A stretch of DNA of 64,000 bases, taken from positions 26,611-90,610 of the forward strand of contig JAFAZH010000016.1 of assembly GCA_019239895.1 (NCBI GenBank), given 5' to 3'. Position 1 is the stretch's first letter; every line of letters starts with the position of its first letter. Source of the stretch: Abditibacteriaceae bacterium. GTDB taxonomy: Bacteria; Armatimonadota; Abditibacteriia; Abditibacteriales; Abditibacteriaceae. This document shows positions 25,922 to 35,258 of this stretch, piece by piece. A model generated the notes under the pieces. The model was not told the origin of the DNA, did no database searches, and saw nothing but the letters and a program-made list of their open reading frames with translations. The position numbers and the translations under genes were made by a program.

Positions 25922-26671
25922 ATGGCATTTTGTGAGTTGCATTATTTCAGTAAAGCCTTGGGGATGCAGACCGCAGCCAATGTGATTCTGCCCGAAGGCG
26001 ATAGTAAAGGCCCGTTTGCCGTGTTCTATCTTTTACATGGCCTCTCCGATGACCACACCATCTGGCTGCGGCGCACCAGCATTGACCGCTACGTGCAAGG
26101 ACTGCCTCTCATGGTCGTCATGCCCAACGGCGGGCGCGGCTTTTACACCGATGCGGCGCAGGGCTTTGCTTATGAGAAGTCCATGATAGAAGATTTAGTG
26201 GGCTATATAGACGGTATGTTCAACACCAAAGCCGAACGCAGTGGCCGTTGCATCGGTGGCCTTTCAATGGGTGGCTACGGCGCGGTGCGCTTGGCCTTGC
26301 GCCGCCCGGATATGTTCTGCTCGGCCAACAGTCACTCTGGCGCGATGAACTTTGGCCATGAAAAGCGCGATAGCACCAGCGATGAACTGATCAACGAGTT
26401 TCGCCGCGTGTTGGGCGAGAATCATGTCGGTGGCAAAGACGACCTTTACACCCTCGCCGAGCAAATTGAGCGCAGCCAACTCCCCGCCCTGCGCATTGAC
26501 TGCGGCACCGAAGATTTCCTGCTCAATTCCAATCGGGAGTTTCACGCTTACCTGGATAAAATCGGCTTGCCCCACGAATACGCAGAGTTCTCCGGCGCAC
26601 ATGAGTGGAGCTACTGGGATGTGCATGTGCAGGAAGCCCTCCGTTTTCACACCAAGAATTTAGGGTTGTAA
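25922..26671 (+). CDS. Putative esterase (esterase D/FrmB-like alpha/beta hydrolase)
   Basis: 249 residues from ATG 25922, preceded by GAAAGGAAAA; a TTG 15 bp upstream is less likely. The sequence shows LLHGLSDDHTIWLRR, the nucleophile elbow GLSMGGYGA (Ser115), Asp198 in DCGTEDFLL and His227 in AHEWSYWDVH, a complete catalytic triad of the putative esterase family (S-formylglutathione hydrolase, antigen 85 and feruloyl-esterase relatives). No signal peptide is present, so it acts in the cytoplasm. In a carbohydrate-rich context a deacylase of small glycosides or acetylated sugars is plausible. It is followed 34 bp later by the Gfo/Idh gene. Confidence 0.88.
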   Translation: MAFCELHYFSKALGMQTAANVILPEGDSKGPFAVFYLLHGLSDDHTIWLRRTSIDRYVQGLPLMVVMPNGGRGFYTDAAQGFAYEKSMIEDLVGYIDGMFNTKAERSGRCIGGLSMGGYGAVRLALRRPDMFCSANSHSGAMNFGHEKRDSTSDELINEFRRVLGENHVGGKDDLYTLAEQIERSQLPALRIDCGTEDFLLNSNREFHAYLDKIGLPHEYAEFSGAHEWSYWDVHVQEALRFHTKNLGL

Positions 26672-26705
26672 ATTACAGCATAATTGCAGTTGAAAGGTAA
26701 CACCC

Positions 26706-27872
26706 ATGAGCATTAGCCTGGGCATAGTGGGCGTGGGGCAGTTTGGCCGAGGGTTCATTGAATTATTTCAAAAGCACCCTCTGGTTAGCCGTGTCGCCCT
26801 CTGTGACGTGCAGACCGAACGGCTGACCGCTGCCGCGCAACAATTTGGTATTGCTGAAACCTATAGCAGCCTGGACGAAATCTGCAAAAGCGACCTAGAT
26901 GCCCTGGCCATCATTACCCAACCCTGGCTGCACGCGCCGCAGGTGGTGCAGGCATTGCAAACGGGCAAGCACGTTTATAGTGCGGTGCCGATGGCCTATG
27001 CTGAGAATGGCGATGAGGTATTGGAATGGTGCGACCGCATCATTGAAACCTGCCGCACTACGGGCTTGCACTACATGATGGGTGAAACCTCCTATTATCG
27101 CCCGGAGGCGATGTATTGCCGCAAGCGGGCGGCTGCCGGTGCCTTTGGTAAATTCGTCCATGCCGATGGCGCTTATCTCCACGATGTGGAGTCGCCAGAT
27201 TGCAATCTGCTCGATGTCTGGAAAGCGCGTTGGGGCAAAGACTGGACACCGGCCAAATCGGGTGGCGTGCCAATGCACTACCCCACTCATTCCACCGGCG
27301 GCTTTCTTTCGGTGATGGGCGCTTATGTGACCGAACTTTCGGCTTTTGGTTTTCATGACCCGGACGATAAATTCCATCGCGCTGATACCGAATCGGGCAA
27401 TATCTATGGTGATGAGATTGCGCTAATGCGGCTCAGTAACGGTGCGATGGCGACGGTTAAAGAATTCCGCCGCGTAGGAGCCTGGGAATATGAAGGTTTT
27501 AGTCTCATGGGCACACGCGGCTCGTTTATAGATAGCTTCGGCCATTGCTGCTGGCAGGCACCGCATCACGAGGGCAGTATCACTTTAACCGCGACCGAAA
27601 TGCGTGACCTCTTGCCAGAAGAAATAGCAAAGGCTTTTAGCAATGCCAAAGGTGAAACGCAGTATGGCGGTCATGGTGGGTCGCACGCGTATCTGGTGCA
27701 TGAGTTCGTGGATGCCGTAGCGCATGATCGCCACCCGGCCATCAACGCCTGGACAGCCACCCGTTATCTGGCCCCTGGAGTTATTGCGCATAAATCTGTG
27801 TTGCGCGGTGGGGAACTTCTTAAAGTGCCGGACTGGGGCGATGCGCCGGGACATAAGACATCCAACACCTAA
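26706..27872 (+). CDS. Gfo/Idh/MocA family oxidoreductase
   Basis: 388 residues. The Rossmann fold starts at residue 4 with GIVGVGQFGRGF and continues with ALCDVQ and the loop GKHVYSAVPM, in which the usual EKP of this family is replaced by AVP. The second, beta-sheet domain contains GAYLHDVESPDC and GGVPMHYPTHSTGGFL, where the His/Tyr residues could act in catalysis. Family members are NAD(P)-dependent dehydrogenases or glycosidases acting on sugars and inositols. It is 34 bp from the esterase gene and is likely cotranscribed with it. The altered loop makes the exact activity uncertain. Confidence 0.88.
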   Translation: MSISLGIVGVGQFGRGFIELFQKHPLVSRVALCDVQTERLTAAAQQFGIAETYSSLDEICKSDLDALAIITQPWLHAPQVVQALQTGKHVYSAVPMAYAENGDEVLEWCDRIIETCRTTGLHYMMGETSYYRPEAMYCRKRAAAGAFGKFVHADGAYLHDVESPDCNLLDVWKARWGKDWTPAKSGGVPMHYPTHSTGGFLSVMGAYVTELSAFGFHDPDDKFHRADTESGNIYGDEIALMRLSNGAMATVKEFRRVGAWEYEGFSLMGTRGSFIDSFGHCCWQAPHHEGSITLTATEMRDLLPEEIAKAFSNAKGETQYGGHGGSHAYLVHEFVDAVAHDRHPAINAWTATRYLAPGVIAHKSVLRGGELLKVPDWGDAPGHKTSNT

Positions 27873-27916
27873 AATAGAGAGGTTAAGCAAAGGGTTTGGC
27901 ATTAGCGGCTGCCCCT

Positions 27917-27995
27917 GTGAGCCAGACACTCTTGTCTGTCTGAGCCTCAAGGTCTGGCTTAACCTAAAGCAGACAGACAGGAGTGCCTGTCCCAC
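27917..27995. repeat. Inverted-repeat element E (79 bp)
   Basis: Arms 27917-27942 and 27970-27995 match over 26 bp with four mismatches; the inner TGTCTGTCTG/CAGACAGACA part is perfect. It lies in the 386-bp gap 27873-28258. The remainder of that gap holds a TATAAT box at 28140-28145 without a convincing -35 and nothing else recognisable. Confidence 0.75.
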
Positions 27996-28139
27996 AAGAT
28001 TTCAATCCCCTTCTCAACCTCTAAAATTGCACACGAGATTTACTTATAGCGGCGGACTGTTTTAACCGCCCGGAACCGGATAACCAAAATGAAATAGTTT
28101 GAAGTTCACGAAACTCTTAATCTCTCTGTTTAAGAATTG

Positions 28140-28145
28140 TATAAT
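28140..28145 (+). promoter_or_regulatory. Possible -10 box for the sensor kinase gene
   Basis: A perfect TATAAT lies 113 bp upstream of the kinase ATG. The best -35 candidate, TTAATC at 28118-28123 with a 16-bp spacer, matches the consensus only at three positions, so the call rests mostly on the -10. Confidence 0.3.
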
Positions 28146-28258
28146 GTTAAGCGCATAGCCGCTGCTGCCACGTCAAGAGTCTCTTAACACCTGCCACAAT
28201 AGAATGGGCCAGATCATAAGGTGACGAAAACTGCGGCGTCTTAGGGCACTGGGAAAGC

Positions 28259-29512
28259 ATGGCGTCGCCCCTTGAACTCACACAAACCTGGTGGAACCGC
28301 GTCATCTATGATGAGGATATATTTCTCGTCCTGCTGGGCGCACGCTGGCTGAGCCTGTTACCACCACTGCTGGCCCTCTTGCTCCACCCTGAGTCACGCG
28401 AAGCGGGGCTACTGATGCTAGGCATCGCCTGCATTAGCAATCTTCTGCTGAGCGTCTGGCATCCCAAGATCAATGGTCGTCTCCAACAACAGCCGCTCTT
28501 ATTAGGCTTAGATTTCGCCCTGGTCACCATTCTGACCGCACTAACGGGCGGCACCCTCTCGCCTTACGGCCTCTATGCTTACACGCCCTTAGTTTTATCC
28601 GCTTTCTTCTTTCAGATTCGAGGGGGGTTGATAGCAGCCACCACCTTCACGCCGCTTTATCTGCTGTCCATCGCAGTCGCGCAACGGCTGACGGGTAATC
28701 AACCAGATGCTATCCAGGCTTTGGGTCATATTTTAAGTATCTATTTAGTGGTGCTAATTTTTGGTTATTCTGCGATGCTGCTGCAACGGGTGAAGCAGTC
28801 GGCGTTAGAGTTACAACATACTCAGGCTGAATTGGCTCAGGCCGAAACCCTGGCGGCTATTGGTAAAATGGTCGGGCACCTTAGCCATGAAATCCGTAAT
28901 CCCCTGACCACTTTAGGCGGTTATGCCTACCACTTAGCACGCAAGCCCGATGATGCCCAAATGGTAGCGCATCATGCGCGCATTATTGGTGAGGAAGCCC
29001 ACCGTCTGGAAGAATTGCTGACCGATATGCTCAACCTGACGCGCCCGGTTAAACAGAGCATCAGCACGGTCAATCTGCACGAGATTCTGGATAAGGCTTG
29101 TGTCCTTGCCGCCGATCAACCGCAGAACAGTCTGGTCATTGAAAAGCAATATGACCCCACGACGCCAACTGTCGAAGCTGACGCGGCCTCGCTGCTGCGC
29201 GCTTTTCTGAACGTGATTCGCAACGCCATGCAATTTATGCCCGATGGCGGCACGTTAACCGTTACCACGCATACCAAACCGGAGGAAGTCGAAGTGGCGA
29301 TTCAGGATACTGGCCCCGGTATTCCTCCTGATGTCCTGCCCACCATCTTTAAGCCCTTTGTGACACATCGTGCCAACGGCACGGGCCTGGGCTTACCCAT
29401 CACGCAGCAGGTCATCGAAGAGCATGGCGGCTGCATTGACGTGCAAAGCGAATTCGGACACGGAGCCTGTTTTACCTTCCGCTTGCCGCGCCATGCCGCT
29501 TTCGCAGATTGA
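28259..29512 (+). CDS. Membrane sensor histidine kinase
   Basis: 417 residues. Five to six membrane helices occupy about residues 20-175, with only short loops, so any sensed ligand must act in or near the membrane. A linker coiled coil (ALELQHTQAELAQAETLAAIGKMVG) leads into the H box HLSHEIRNPL with phospho-acceptor His210. The ATP-binding domain shows NVIRNAMQF (N box, about 318), DTGPGIPPDV (Asp350), FKPFVTH and GTGLGLPI (374-381). No response regulator is adjacent. The small five-helix sensor resembles the orphan kinases paired with NtrC-type regulators, but the partner is not in the window. It converges on the GH5-like gene across repeat element F. Confidence 0.93.
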   Translation: MASPLELTQTWWNRVIYDEDIFLVLLGARWLSLLPPLLALLLHPESREAGLLMLGIACISNLLLSVWHPKINGRLQQQPLLLGLDFALVTILTALTGGTLSPYGLYAYTPLVLSAFFFQIRGGLIAATTFTPLYLLSIAVAQRLTGNQPDAIQALGHILSIYLVVLIFGYSAMLLQRVKQSALELQHTQAELAQAETLAAIGKMVGHLSHEIRNPLTTLGGYAYHLARKPDDAQMVAHHARIIGEEAHRLEELLTDMLNLTRPVKQSISTVNLHEILDKACVLAADQPQNSLVIEKQYDPTTPTVEADAASLLRAFLNVIRNAMQFMPDGGTLTVTTHTKPEEVEVAIQDTGPGIPPDVLPTIFKPFVTHRANGTGLGLPITQQVIEEHGGCIDVQSEFGHGACFTFRLPRHAAFAD

Positions 29513-29530
29513 TGGGACTTACATGGCCCT

Positions 29531-29697
29531 ACCCTATCCCCAACCCTTCCCCTTGCCAAGGGGAAGGGAGCGAGACTATCTCCGTCGGGTGATGGACTAG
29601 ATTAAACCGTGGGATGCCATCCTGTAGCATGGATGCTGTCCCGACGGTAGGCCAACGCTCCCTTCCCCTTACCAAGGGGAAGGGTTGGGGATAGGGT
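29531..29697. repeat. Inverted-repeat element F (167 bp)
   Basis: Arms 29531-29572 and 29656-29697 are 42 bp long with two mismatches in the loop of a second-order hairpin (CCTTCCCCTT / AAGGGGAAGG). An inner stem CCGTCGGG (29582-29589) pairs with CCCGACGG (29640-29647). The sequence family CCCTATCCCCAACCCTTCCCC is a common dispersed repeat in Armatimonadota and Chloroflexota, as recalled. It sits between two convergent genes and touches the stop codon at 29698. Confidence 0.88.
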
Positions 29698-30696
29698 CTA
29701 AACCACAATACCCAGAATCTGCTGACGGATAAGCGCAACCTCTGCGGCATTATGTGGCTCCCCTTGCGAAGTCAACAAGTCGTGAAACCATATTTGCGGT
29801 TCTGGTGCGTGCGGTGACGAACCCCACGGGAAGTGCGTCTGGGTGTGACCATTCACTAAGCCCCAGAAGAAGCTGCCGATGTTTTCGCTGCGGAAGTAGG
29901 GCAAGTGAGTCTCGAAATGGCTGCCGTGCCCGCGCCGCATCCACTCTGTGCATAAAAGGGGACGACCTAAACCTTTAAGTTCTTCGACCAGTTTTTGGGT
30001 AGCCTCCAGCACGAAGTAATCATGGAAACTGACAATATCGCATAACTCGCCCAGGGCGGCATTGATCTCCGGCAAGTTGCCCGACCAGATGCCAGTCGTT
30101 AGTGGTTGAGTGGGTTGGGCTTCGTATGCCCAATCAAAAGCGATGCGCAGCAGAGGCAGGCTTTTGACACCCATATCATCATTGCCCGGCTCGTTGTAGA
30201 TGTCCCACGCCAGAATACGCTCATCACGCGCAAATTGCCCAATAGTATCCGTCACGTAATCCTCTAAGCGAGGCCAGTAACTTTCATCCAAAACGCGCGA
30301 CCGTCCGGGGCTGGCCGTCCAACCGCTGTTGTGAATACCGGGAATTGGCTCATCTTGTAGCCCCAGATAAGGCTCTTTGCCAGCAAAGGCGCAGTCATCG
30401 AAGAGAATGGGGAGTGTGCGTAATCCCCGACTTGATACAACCTCTAAAAGCTGCGCGAAGCGTTGTCGAAAACCTTCCGCGTCAGCTTCCCACACCAGAT
30501 ATTGCAGGAACACCCGGCAGCAGTTGAAACCAATCTCTTGCGCCCAGCTTAATTCCCGTTCAATGGTGGGCAAGTCGAATGTTTTCTGCTGCCACATTGC
30601 TGTGGAATTGACCGCTGTGCTGGGCACATAATTAAATCCACACAGCCACGGTAAGCCACGATACCACTCCCATGCCCGTTCAGACGTCCATCTCAT
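29698..30696 (-). CDS. GH5-like (clan A) glycoside hydrolase, cytoplasmic
   Basis: About 332 residues from ATG 30696; an earlier start at 30747 adds 17 residues with no support. The (beta/alpha)8 barrel has the clan A pair of glutamates on strands 4 and 7: Glu169 in WDIYNEPGND (acid/base) and Glu251 in LLCTEWMRR (nucleophile). Other barrel landmarks are GFNYVPS, FNCCRVFLQYLVWE and LPILFDDCAF. No signal peptide is seen, so it probably cleaves imported oligosaccharides such as mannosides or xylo-oligomers; the substrate is not predictable. It is divergent from the P450 gene. Its stop codon abuts repeat element F. Confidence 0.88.
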   Translation of the reverse strand: MRWTSERAWEWYRGLPWLCGFNYVPSTAVNSTAMWQQKTFDLPTIERELSWAQEIGFNCCRVFLQYLVWEADAEGFRQRFAQLLEVVSSRGLRTLPILFDDCAFAGKEPYLGLQDEPIPGIHNSGWTASPGRSRVLDESYWPRLEDYVTDTIGQFARDERILAWDIYNEPGNDDMGVKSLPLLRIAFDWAYEAQPTQPLTTGIWSGNLPEINAALGELCDIVSFHDYFVLEATQKLVEELKGLGRPLLCTEWMRRGHGSHFETHLPYFRSENIGSFFWGLVNGHTQTHFPWGSSPHAPEPQIWFHDLLTSQGEPHNAAEVALIRQQILGIVV

Positions 30697-30841
30697 AACT
30701 TCTGTTATTTCTCCTGTTACAAATTTACATGTAGCAGCAACTTTCAAGTAGGCTTTTGGTGCGTTAGGATTCTAACTGACACCTGCTTGCACAATCAGTG
30801 TCTTATATTTTGTTTTGCATCACTGTTCATAAGGCAATCTC

Positions 30842-32224
30842 ATGTCCTTAACTGCTATGCCTGCTAAAGCACATACCTTGCTCCCCCGACCACCTGGCCC
30901 CAGAGGGGGCTTCCCTGGTGCGTTATTAGTGGAGTTACGCCGCGACATTCTCGGCCTTATGACCCGCCTGGCGCGTGACTATGGCGATATTACTTATATC
31001 GAAACGGGTGGCATGAGGTTCTACTTCGTGAGCAGCCCCGAATACATCCGTGATGTGTTGATAACCAACCATCGCAATTTTACGAAAAGTCGGGGGCTTG
31101 AAGTCACTAAAGTGGTGTTAGGCGAAGGACTTCTAACGAGTGAAGGAGAATTTCACCGTCGCCAGCGTCGCCTGATGCAACCTGCTTTTCACTGGCAGCG
31201 TATTCAGACCTATGCCCAGATTATGACCGATTACAGTGCTCGCCTGCGCTCGCAGTGGGAAGCACGGGGAGACAGCCAGGCACCACTCGACATCCATCAG
31301 GAAATGATGTGGCTTACGCTGGCTATTGTGGGCAAGACGCTTTTCAATACGGATGTTGAAGAGGAAGCTTCGGAAATTGAAGCCGCCATGAACATCATGA
31401 TGCCGATGTTTAACTTCGCGCTGTTGCCCTTTGCGGAGTATTTGGTGCGCCTGCCTCTACCCATGAATCGCCGTTTTGAGCGGGCCAAGCAGCGTGTTGA
31501 TGATACCATCTATCGCATCATCAACGAGCATCGTCAGCAGGGGGTTGACCAGGGCGACTTAGTTTCCATGCTGCTCCTGGCGCAAGATGAAGAGGGCAGC
31601 GGCGGCATGACCGACTTACAGGTGCATGACGAAGCACTCACCATTTTCCTGGCCGGGCATGAAACGACCGCCGTTGCCCTCAGTTATACATGGTATCTCC
31701 TCGCGCAACACCCTGAAATCGAAGCGAAACTCCATGCTGAAATTGATGATGTATTAGGCGGACGATTGCCGACACCACAAGACCTACCGCAACTGCGCTA
31801 CACCGAGATGGTCTTAGCCGAGGCGATGCGGCTTTATCCTCCGGCCTATGCCATTGGGCGTCGCGCCATCAACGATTATCAATTGGGAGAATATTGTGTG
31901 CCTGCGGGAGCTACCATCATTATGAGTCCGTGGGTGATGCATCGTGATGCTCAATACTATCCCGACCCCACGCGTTTCGATCCCGAACGGTGGACACCAG
32001 AAGCCAAAGAGGTGCGCCCTAAATTCTCGTATTTCCCGTTTGGGGGTGGCCCGCGCATCTGTATTGGCGAAGGCTTCGCCTGGATGGAAGGTGTCTTACT
32101 TATTGCCACCCTCGCTCAACAGTGGCAAATGCGCCTCGCACCCGACTTTAAGCTGGCGCTCAACCCCTTAATTACCCTGCGCCCTAAAGGTGGCATCAGC
32201 ATGGTATTAGAGCGGAGAATCTAA
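30842..32224 (+). CDS. Cytochrome P450
   Basis: 460 residues with all P450 landmarks: the Pro-rich PRPPGPRG near residue 16, the I-helix AGHETTA (271-277), ExxR as EAMR (327-330), the PERF-like DPERW (380-384) and the heme loop FPFGGGPRICIGEG with the axial Cys407. There is no N-terminal membrane anchor, as in soluble bacterial P450s. These enzymes use NAD(P)H electrons delivered by a ferredoxin or flavodoxin pair to oxidise fatty acids, terpenes or xenobiotics. No redox partner gene lies nearby. It is divergent from the GH5-like gene and convergent with the response regulator gene. Confidence 0.96.
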   Translation: MSLTAMPAKAHTLLPRPPGPRGGFPGALLVELRRDILGLMTRLARDYGDITYIETGGMRFYFVSSPEYIRDVLITNHRNFTKSRGLEVTKVVLGEGLLTSEGEFHRRQRRLMQPAFHWQRIQTYAQIMTDYSARLRSQWEARGDSQAPLDIHQEMMWLTLAIVGKTLFNTDVEEEASEIEAAMNIMMPMFNFALLPFAEYLVRLPLPMNRRFERAKQRVDDTIYRIINEHRQQGVDQGDLVSMLLLAQDEEGSGGMTDLQVHDEALTIFLAGHETTAVALSYTWYLLAQHPEIEAKLHAEIDDVLGGRLPTPQDLPQLRYTEMVLAEAMRLYPPAYAIGRRAINDYQLGEYCVPAGATIIMSPWVMHRDAQYYPDPTRFDPERWTPEAKEVRPKFSYFPFGGGPRICIGEGFAWMEGVLLIATLAQQWQMRLAPDFKLALNPLITLRPKGGISMVLERRI

Positions 32225-32254
32225 ACCCGTTACTGGAACAGGAAGGGGAACAGG

Positions 32255-32716
32255 TTAAGTCACTGCTTTGGTATTTTGCATCTCTTGAATTCTGGCAAAT
32301 TGTTCGAGGCGGCGCACCGTGGAGAGAGAAGTGCGGCGGCGTTCAAGGGCTTGCTCGATTTTAATGCAGATTAGCTCGTAGACATCCACACCAGGGATAT
32401 TCTTCTCTACGTAATCGAAGGCTCCCATCTTCATGCACTCAACGGCATTGGCCACATTGCCGTAGGCGGTTAAGATAACCACTTCGGTAAAGACATCGCG
32501 CAGCAGGGTGGCTTTCAAGACTTCTACGCCGGAGTTGGGAGACTCCATAAGCATGTCCGAGAGCACCACATCGTAAGGCGTTTCGGCCTTTTCGATGCAT
32601 TCCACGGCTTCCGCCTCTGACCCTGCGGTTTGGACGCTATGCCCTTCCCGCTCTAAGCGGCGTTGCAAGGACAAACGCACATCGTCTTCATCATCAACAA
32701 TTAAAATCTTTCCCAT
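32255..32716 (-). CDS. Single-domain response regulator
   Basis: 153 residues. A receiver domain covers about 1-120 with the acidic pocket Asp8/Asp9, phospho-acceptor Asp54 (LSDMLM), Thr83 (ILTAYGN) and Lys105 (DYVEKN). The remaining 40 or so residues are helical and basic (EQALERRRTSLSTVRRLEQF) and contain no recognised output domain, so it may signal by protein interaction. It follows the GAF histidine kinase gene at 153 bp on the same strand and most likely receives phosphate from it. Confidence 0.92.
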   Translation of the reverse strand: MGKILIVDDEDDVRLSLQRRLEREGHSVQTAGSEAEAVECIEKAETPYDVVLSDMLMESPNSGVEVLKATLLRDVFTEVVILTAYGNVANAVECMKMGAFDYVEKNIPGVDVYELICIKIEQALERRRTSLSTVRRLEQFARIQEMQNTKAVT

Positions 32717-32869
32717 ACCGTTATTCGCTCTCTACCCTGCCTATTTCTCTTTAGCCCTACCTCTAACATCTACTTGACCCTTGGGCAGCTTAATCTAAAT
32801 TTCCAAGCCAAAATTGCTTACACAATCTTTGCCAATATCCCAATTGTCTACGGATGGTGGAGTCCTGGT

Positions 32870-35065
32870 TTACGCCCCATCGGACGCAGCTTCATTGCTC
32901 CCATTGGCTGGAGTATCAGCCGGCAAAAGAATCAAAAAGTGCGCGCCACGAACGCGCCCCTGTGATCCCATAGGCATCCCAATATCCGCATCGCCAACCT
33001 CTTTGATGATGCCACGGTGCGCTTCAATGATACCTTTCACAATGGATAACCCCAGCCCCATGCCTTTGGCCTTGCGTGTGTAAAAGGGTGTAAAGACGCG
33101 CTCCCGATCCTGGTCAGATAAACCAGGGCCGTGATCAATGAACTCGATTTGCAGAATTGGCCCTCGCGCCGCGTTGCGCGCCCATGAAGCGCCCGAAGTG
33201 CGTACTATGGTTTCATCCGCGAGTGACGTGCGAATCGCTAACATGCCGCCCTGCGGCTGAAAATCAATGGAGTTTTCAATTAACTCGCTAAAGGCCCGCT
33301 TCAGTTTGACTTCATCGGCCATGATGGGCGGCAGCTTGGGCGCTAAATTCAATACTAAGTCAATATCGCTATGTTTGGGAAAGCTTTCTGCTGTAACGGT
33401 GCGCAAAATCTGGTTGATGTCGCTTTGGGTCGTGTGCAGTTGCGTTGCCAGCACGAAGTCGCGGAACTCGCCCAAAATCTCTTCCAGGCGGTAGATGCCT
33501 CGCGTAATATGCTCGCTTAACAAACGCGCTTCATGCACCGAAGCGGCAAAAGCCACAGTGTCCACTTGATGGGGTGCTTTCTCGCTCGTGGCAGGATCGG
33601 GGGTTAGCTCTGCATCATGCTCATTAACCCGACGCGGCGGCTTGGCTCGTCCGTGAGCTTCTAAATCCTTATCCACCCCTTGCAAGAGATGCGATAGCTC
33701 ATTTAAGTGGCCCTTGATACCGAAAACCGTGTTGCCAATCATGTGCGCCGAACGCGCACTCATCTCGCCCCAGGCCGCCATGCGCTCGGCACTTAATAAG
33801 CGCCGGGTTAAGCGGGTGCGATCAATGGCGACTGCAAGCTGCCCGGCCAGAGTTACCAGAACATCTTCATCCGCCTGAGTAAATTCCTGTGGTAGAAAAT
33901 AGAGCGAACCCTTACGATGGCGCACAACGCGCAACACGCCGGGCTTGCTGCGTTGCGTGAGCACGGGCACCGCCATGACTGCCGCCACTTCGCCTGCCGG
34001 AGCTTCTTCAAACAAACCTTTCCAGCGGGGGTCGGTGCGCGGGTCGCCTACTCGAATGACTTCACCGTGCTGCGCGACCCAACCCGTCAAGCCTTCACCC
34101 AATACATAGCGCACATCGGCCCGCCCCACAGCCTCATGCAAGGGGCCATGACTGGCGGTTAAGCGGAGCATATCCGTCTCTTCATCCATGACAAATAAAG
34201 AGCAGTCATCGGCGCGCAAAATCTTGGTCGCCTGCTGCACGACATCTTCCATGATGGTATCTACATCAGCCGTTGAGTTAAAATCACGACCAATGGCGAT
34301 AAGGGCCTCTTCGCGCAACTGATGCTCGGCCATAGCGATAATAACCGCCGCCCGTCGCGCCAGGATCGCCAGGAGATTGGCGTGTTCCTCGTTAAAGGCA
34401 TTATGCTCGGTGCTCTCAATATTGATAACACCAATGGTACCACCACCACGCGCTGTTATCGGCACCGCTACTTCACTTTTCACATCCGCGAAAAAGCCAA
34501 TGTAATAGGGGTCATTCTGCACGTCGCCCGTCCAGTAGCGGCGACCATTAATAACCACATGGCGAGTAATACCCTGCCGCGTGCCCAGGGAGGCAAGCGA
34601 GGGGAAACTTTCCGGTAGGTCCGCAGGGGTGCCATTCTCCGAGGGAGCAGAAGCAGGCTCATCCGCTGGCGGGGTCGTTGCTTCGCTGTTAGACGTAGTG
34701 TTGACAGGCGTTCTATTGATGAGTCCACTGTGGGGCCAGGCACGCACATTGACGCGCAGGCGGCGAATATTTTCTGTCCAGCCATCACCTGCCGTGAAGC
34801 GTAGCACCAACTCGCCAGACAGGGTATCTACGAGGGCGAGAAATGCACGGGTGCCACCGACGGCGACCATTGCTTCATCCAGAGTGGCCTTTAATAGCTC
34901 ATCGGCTTCCGCGAGGGAGGTCTGGGATAACTCCACATCAAAGTCATCCGGGTGAAAAGCTGCGCCGGGTAATACAGCATCCACCAATGTCCCCCGCGTG
35001 ACGCTGCCCCCCGCCTTGGGAGCCGACTCTGGGAAAGAACTGGACACCTTCGATTCGTTTTCCAT
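32870..35065 (-). CDS. GAF-domain sensor histidine kinase
   Basis: About 731 residues from ATG 35065 (a TTG at 35083 is the alternative; numbering here counts from it). Two GAF domains lie at about 56-250, with a Ser/Thr/Pro-rich insert near 125-165, and about 256-422. The dimerisation helix carries ARSAHMIGNTVFG with His447; its HMIGN is an unusual form of the common HEIRNPL box. The catalytic ATPase has the N box LIENSIDF (Asn604), DHGPGLSD (Asp650) and GMGLGLSIVKG. It has no membrane segment and so senses cytoplasmic ligands or redox state through GAF domains. Its likely partner is the response regulator immediately downstream. Divergent from the Nramp-like gene across 236-253 bp. Confidence 0.93.
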   Translation of the reverse strand: MENESKVSSSFPESAPKAGGSVTRGTLVDAVLPGAAFHPDDFDVELSQTSLAEADELLKATLDEAMVAVGGTRAFLALVDTLSGELVLRFTAGDGWTENIRRLRVNVRAWPHSGLINRTPVNTTSNSEATTPPADEPASAPSENGTPADLPESFPSLASLGTRQGITRHVVINGRRYWTGDVQNDPYYIGFFADVKSEVAVPITARGGGTIGVINIESTEHNAFNEEHANLLAILARRAAVIIAMAEHQLREEALIAIGRDFNSTADVDTIMEDVVQQATKILRADDCSLFVMDEETDMLRLTASHGPLHEAVGRADVRYVLGEGLTGWVAQHGEVIRVGDPRTDPRWKGLFEEAPAGEVAAVMAVPVLTQRSKPGVLRVVRHRKGSLYFLPQEFTQADEDVLVTLAGQLAVAIDRTRLTRRLLSAERMAAWGEMSARSAHMIGNTVFGIKGHLNELSHLLQGVDKDLEAHGRAKPPRRVNEHDAELTPDPATSEKAPHQVDTVAFAASVHEARLLSEHITRGIYRLEEILGEFRDFVLATQLHTTQSDINQILRTVTAESFPKHSDIDLVLNLAPKLPPIMADEVKLKRAFSELIENSIDFQPQGGMLAIRTSLADETIVRTSGASWARNAARGPILQIEFIDHGPGLSDQDRERVFTPFYTRKAKGMGLGLSIVKGIIEAHRGIIKEVGDADIGMPMGSQGRVRGAHFLILLPADTPANGSNEAASDGA

Positions 35066-35258
35066 AGCGTAACTTGGCCTCAAACTAACCTATGCGCTCA
35101 TTGCGGCACAAACTGTTGCATAGTATAGCGTATAAGGTTGGGAACTCTGGTGGTATTAAACGATTCACTACACCTTTAAGAGCAGAAAATATCGGTTAAA
35201 AGATTTACTCTCAACAAATGTTCATCATGACACATGGAGCCTTCCCAATGGCACAAGA

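Noticed and set aside
30697..30841. Promoter pair TTGCAC and TATATT before the P450 gene
   Set aside because: The spacing is only 11 bp, too short for a sigma-70-type promoter.
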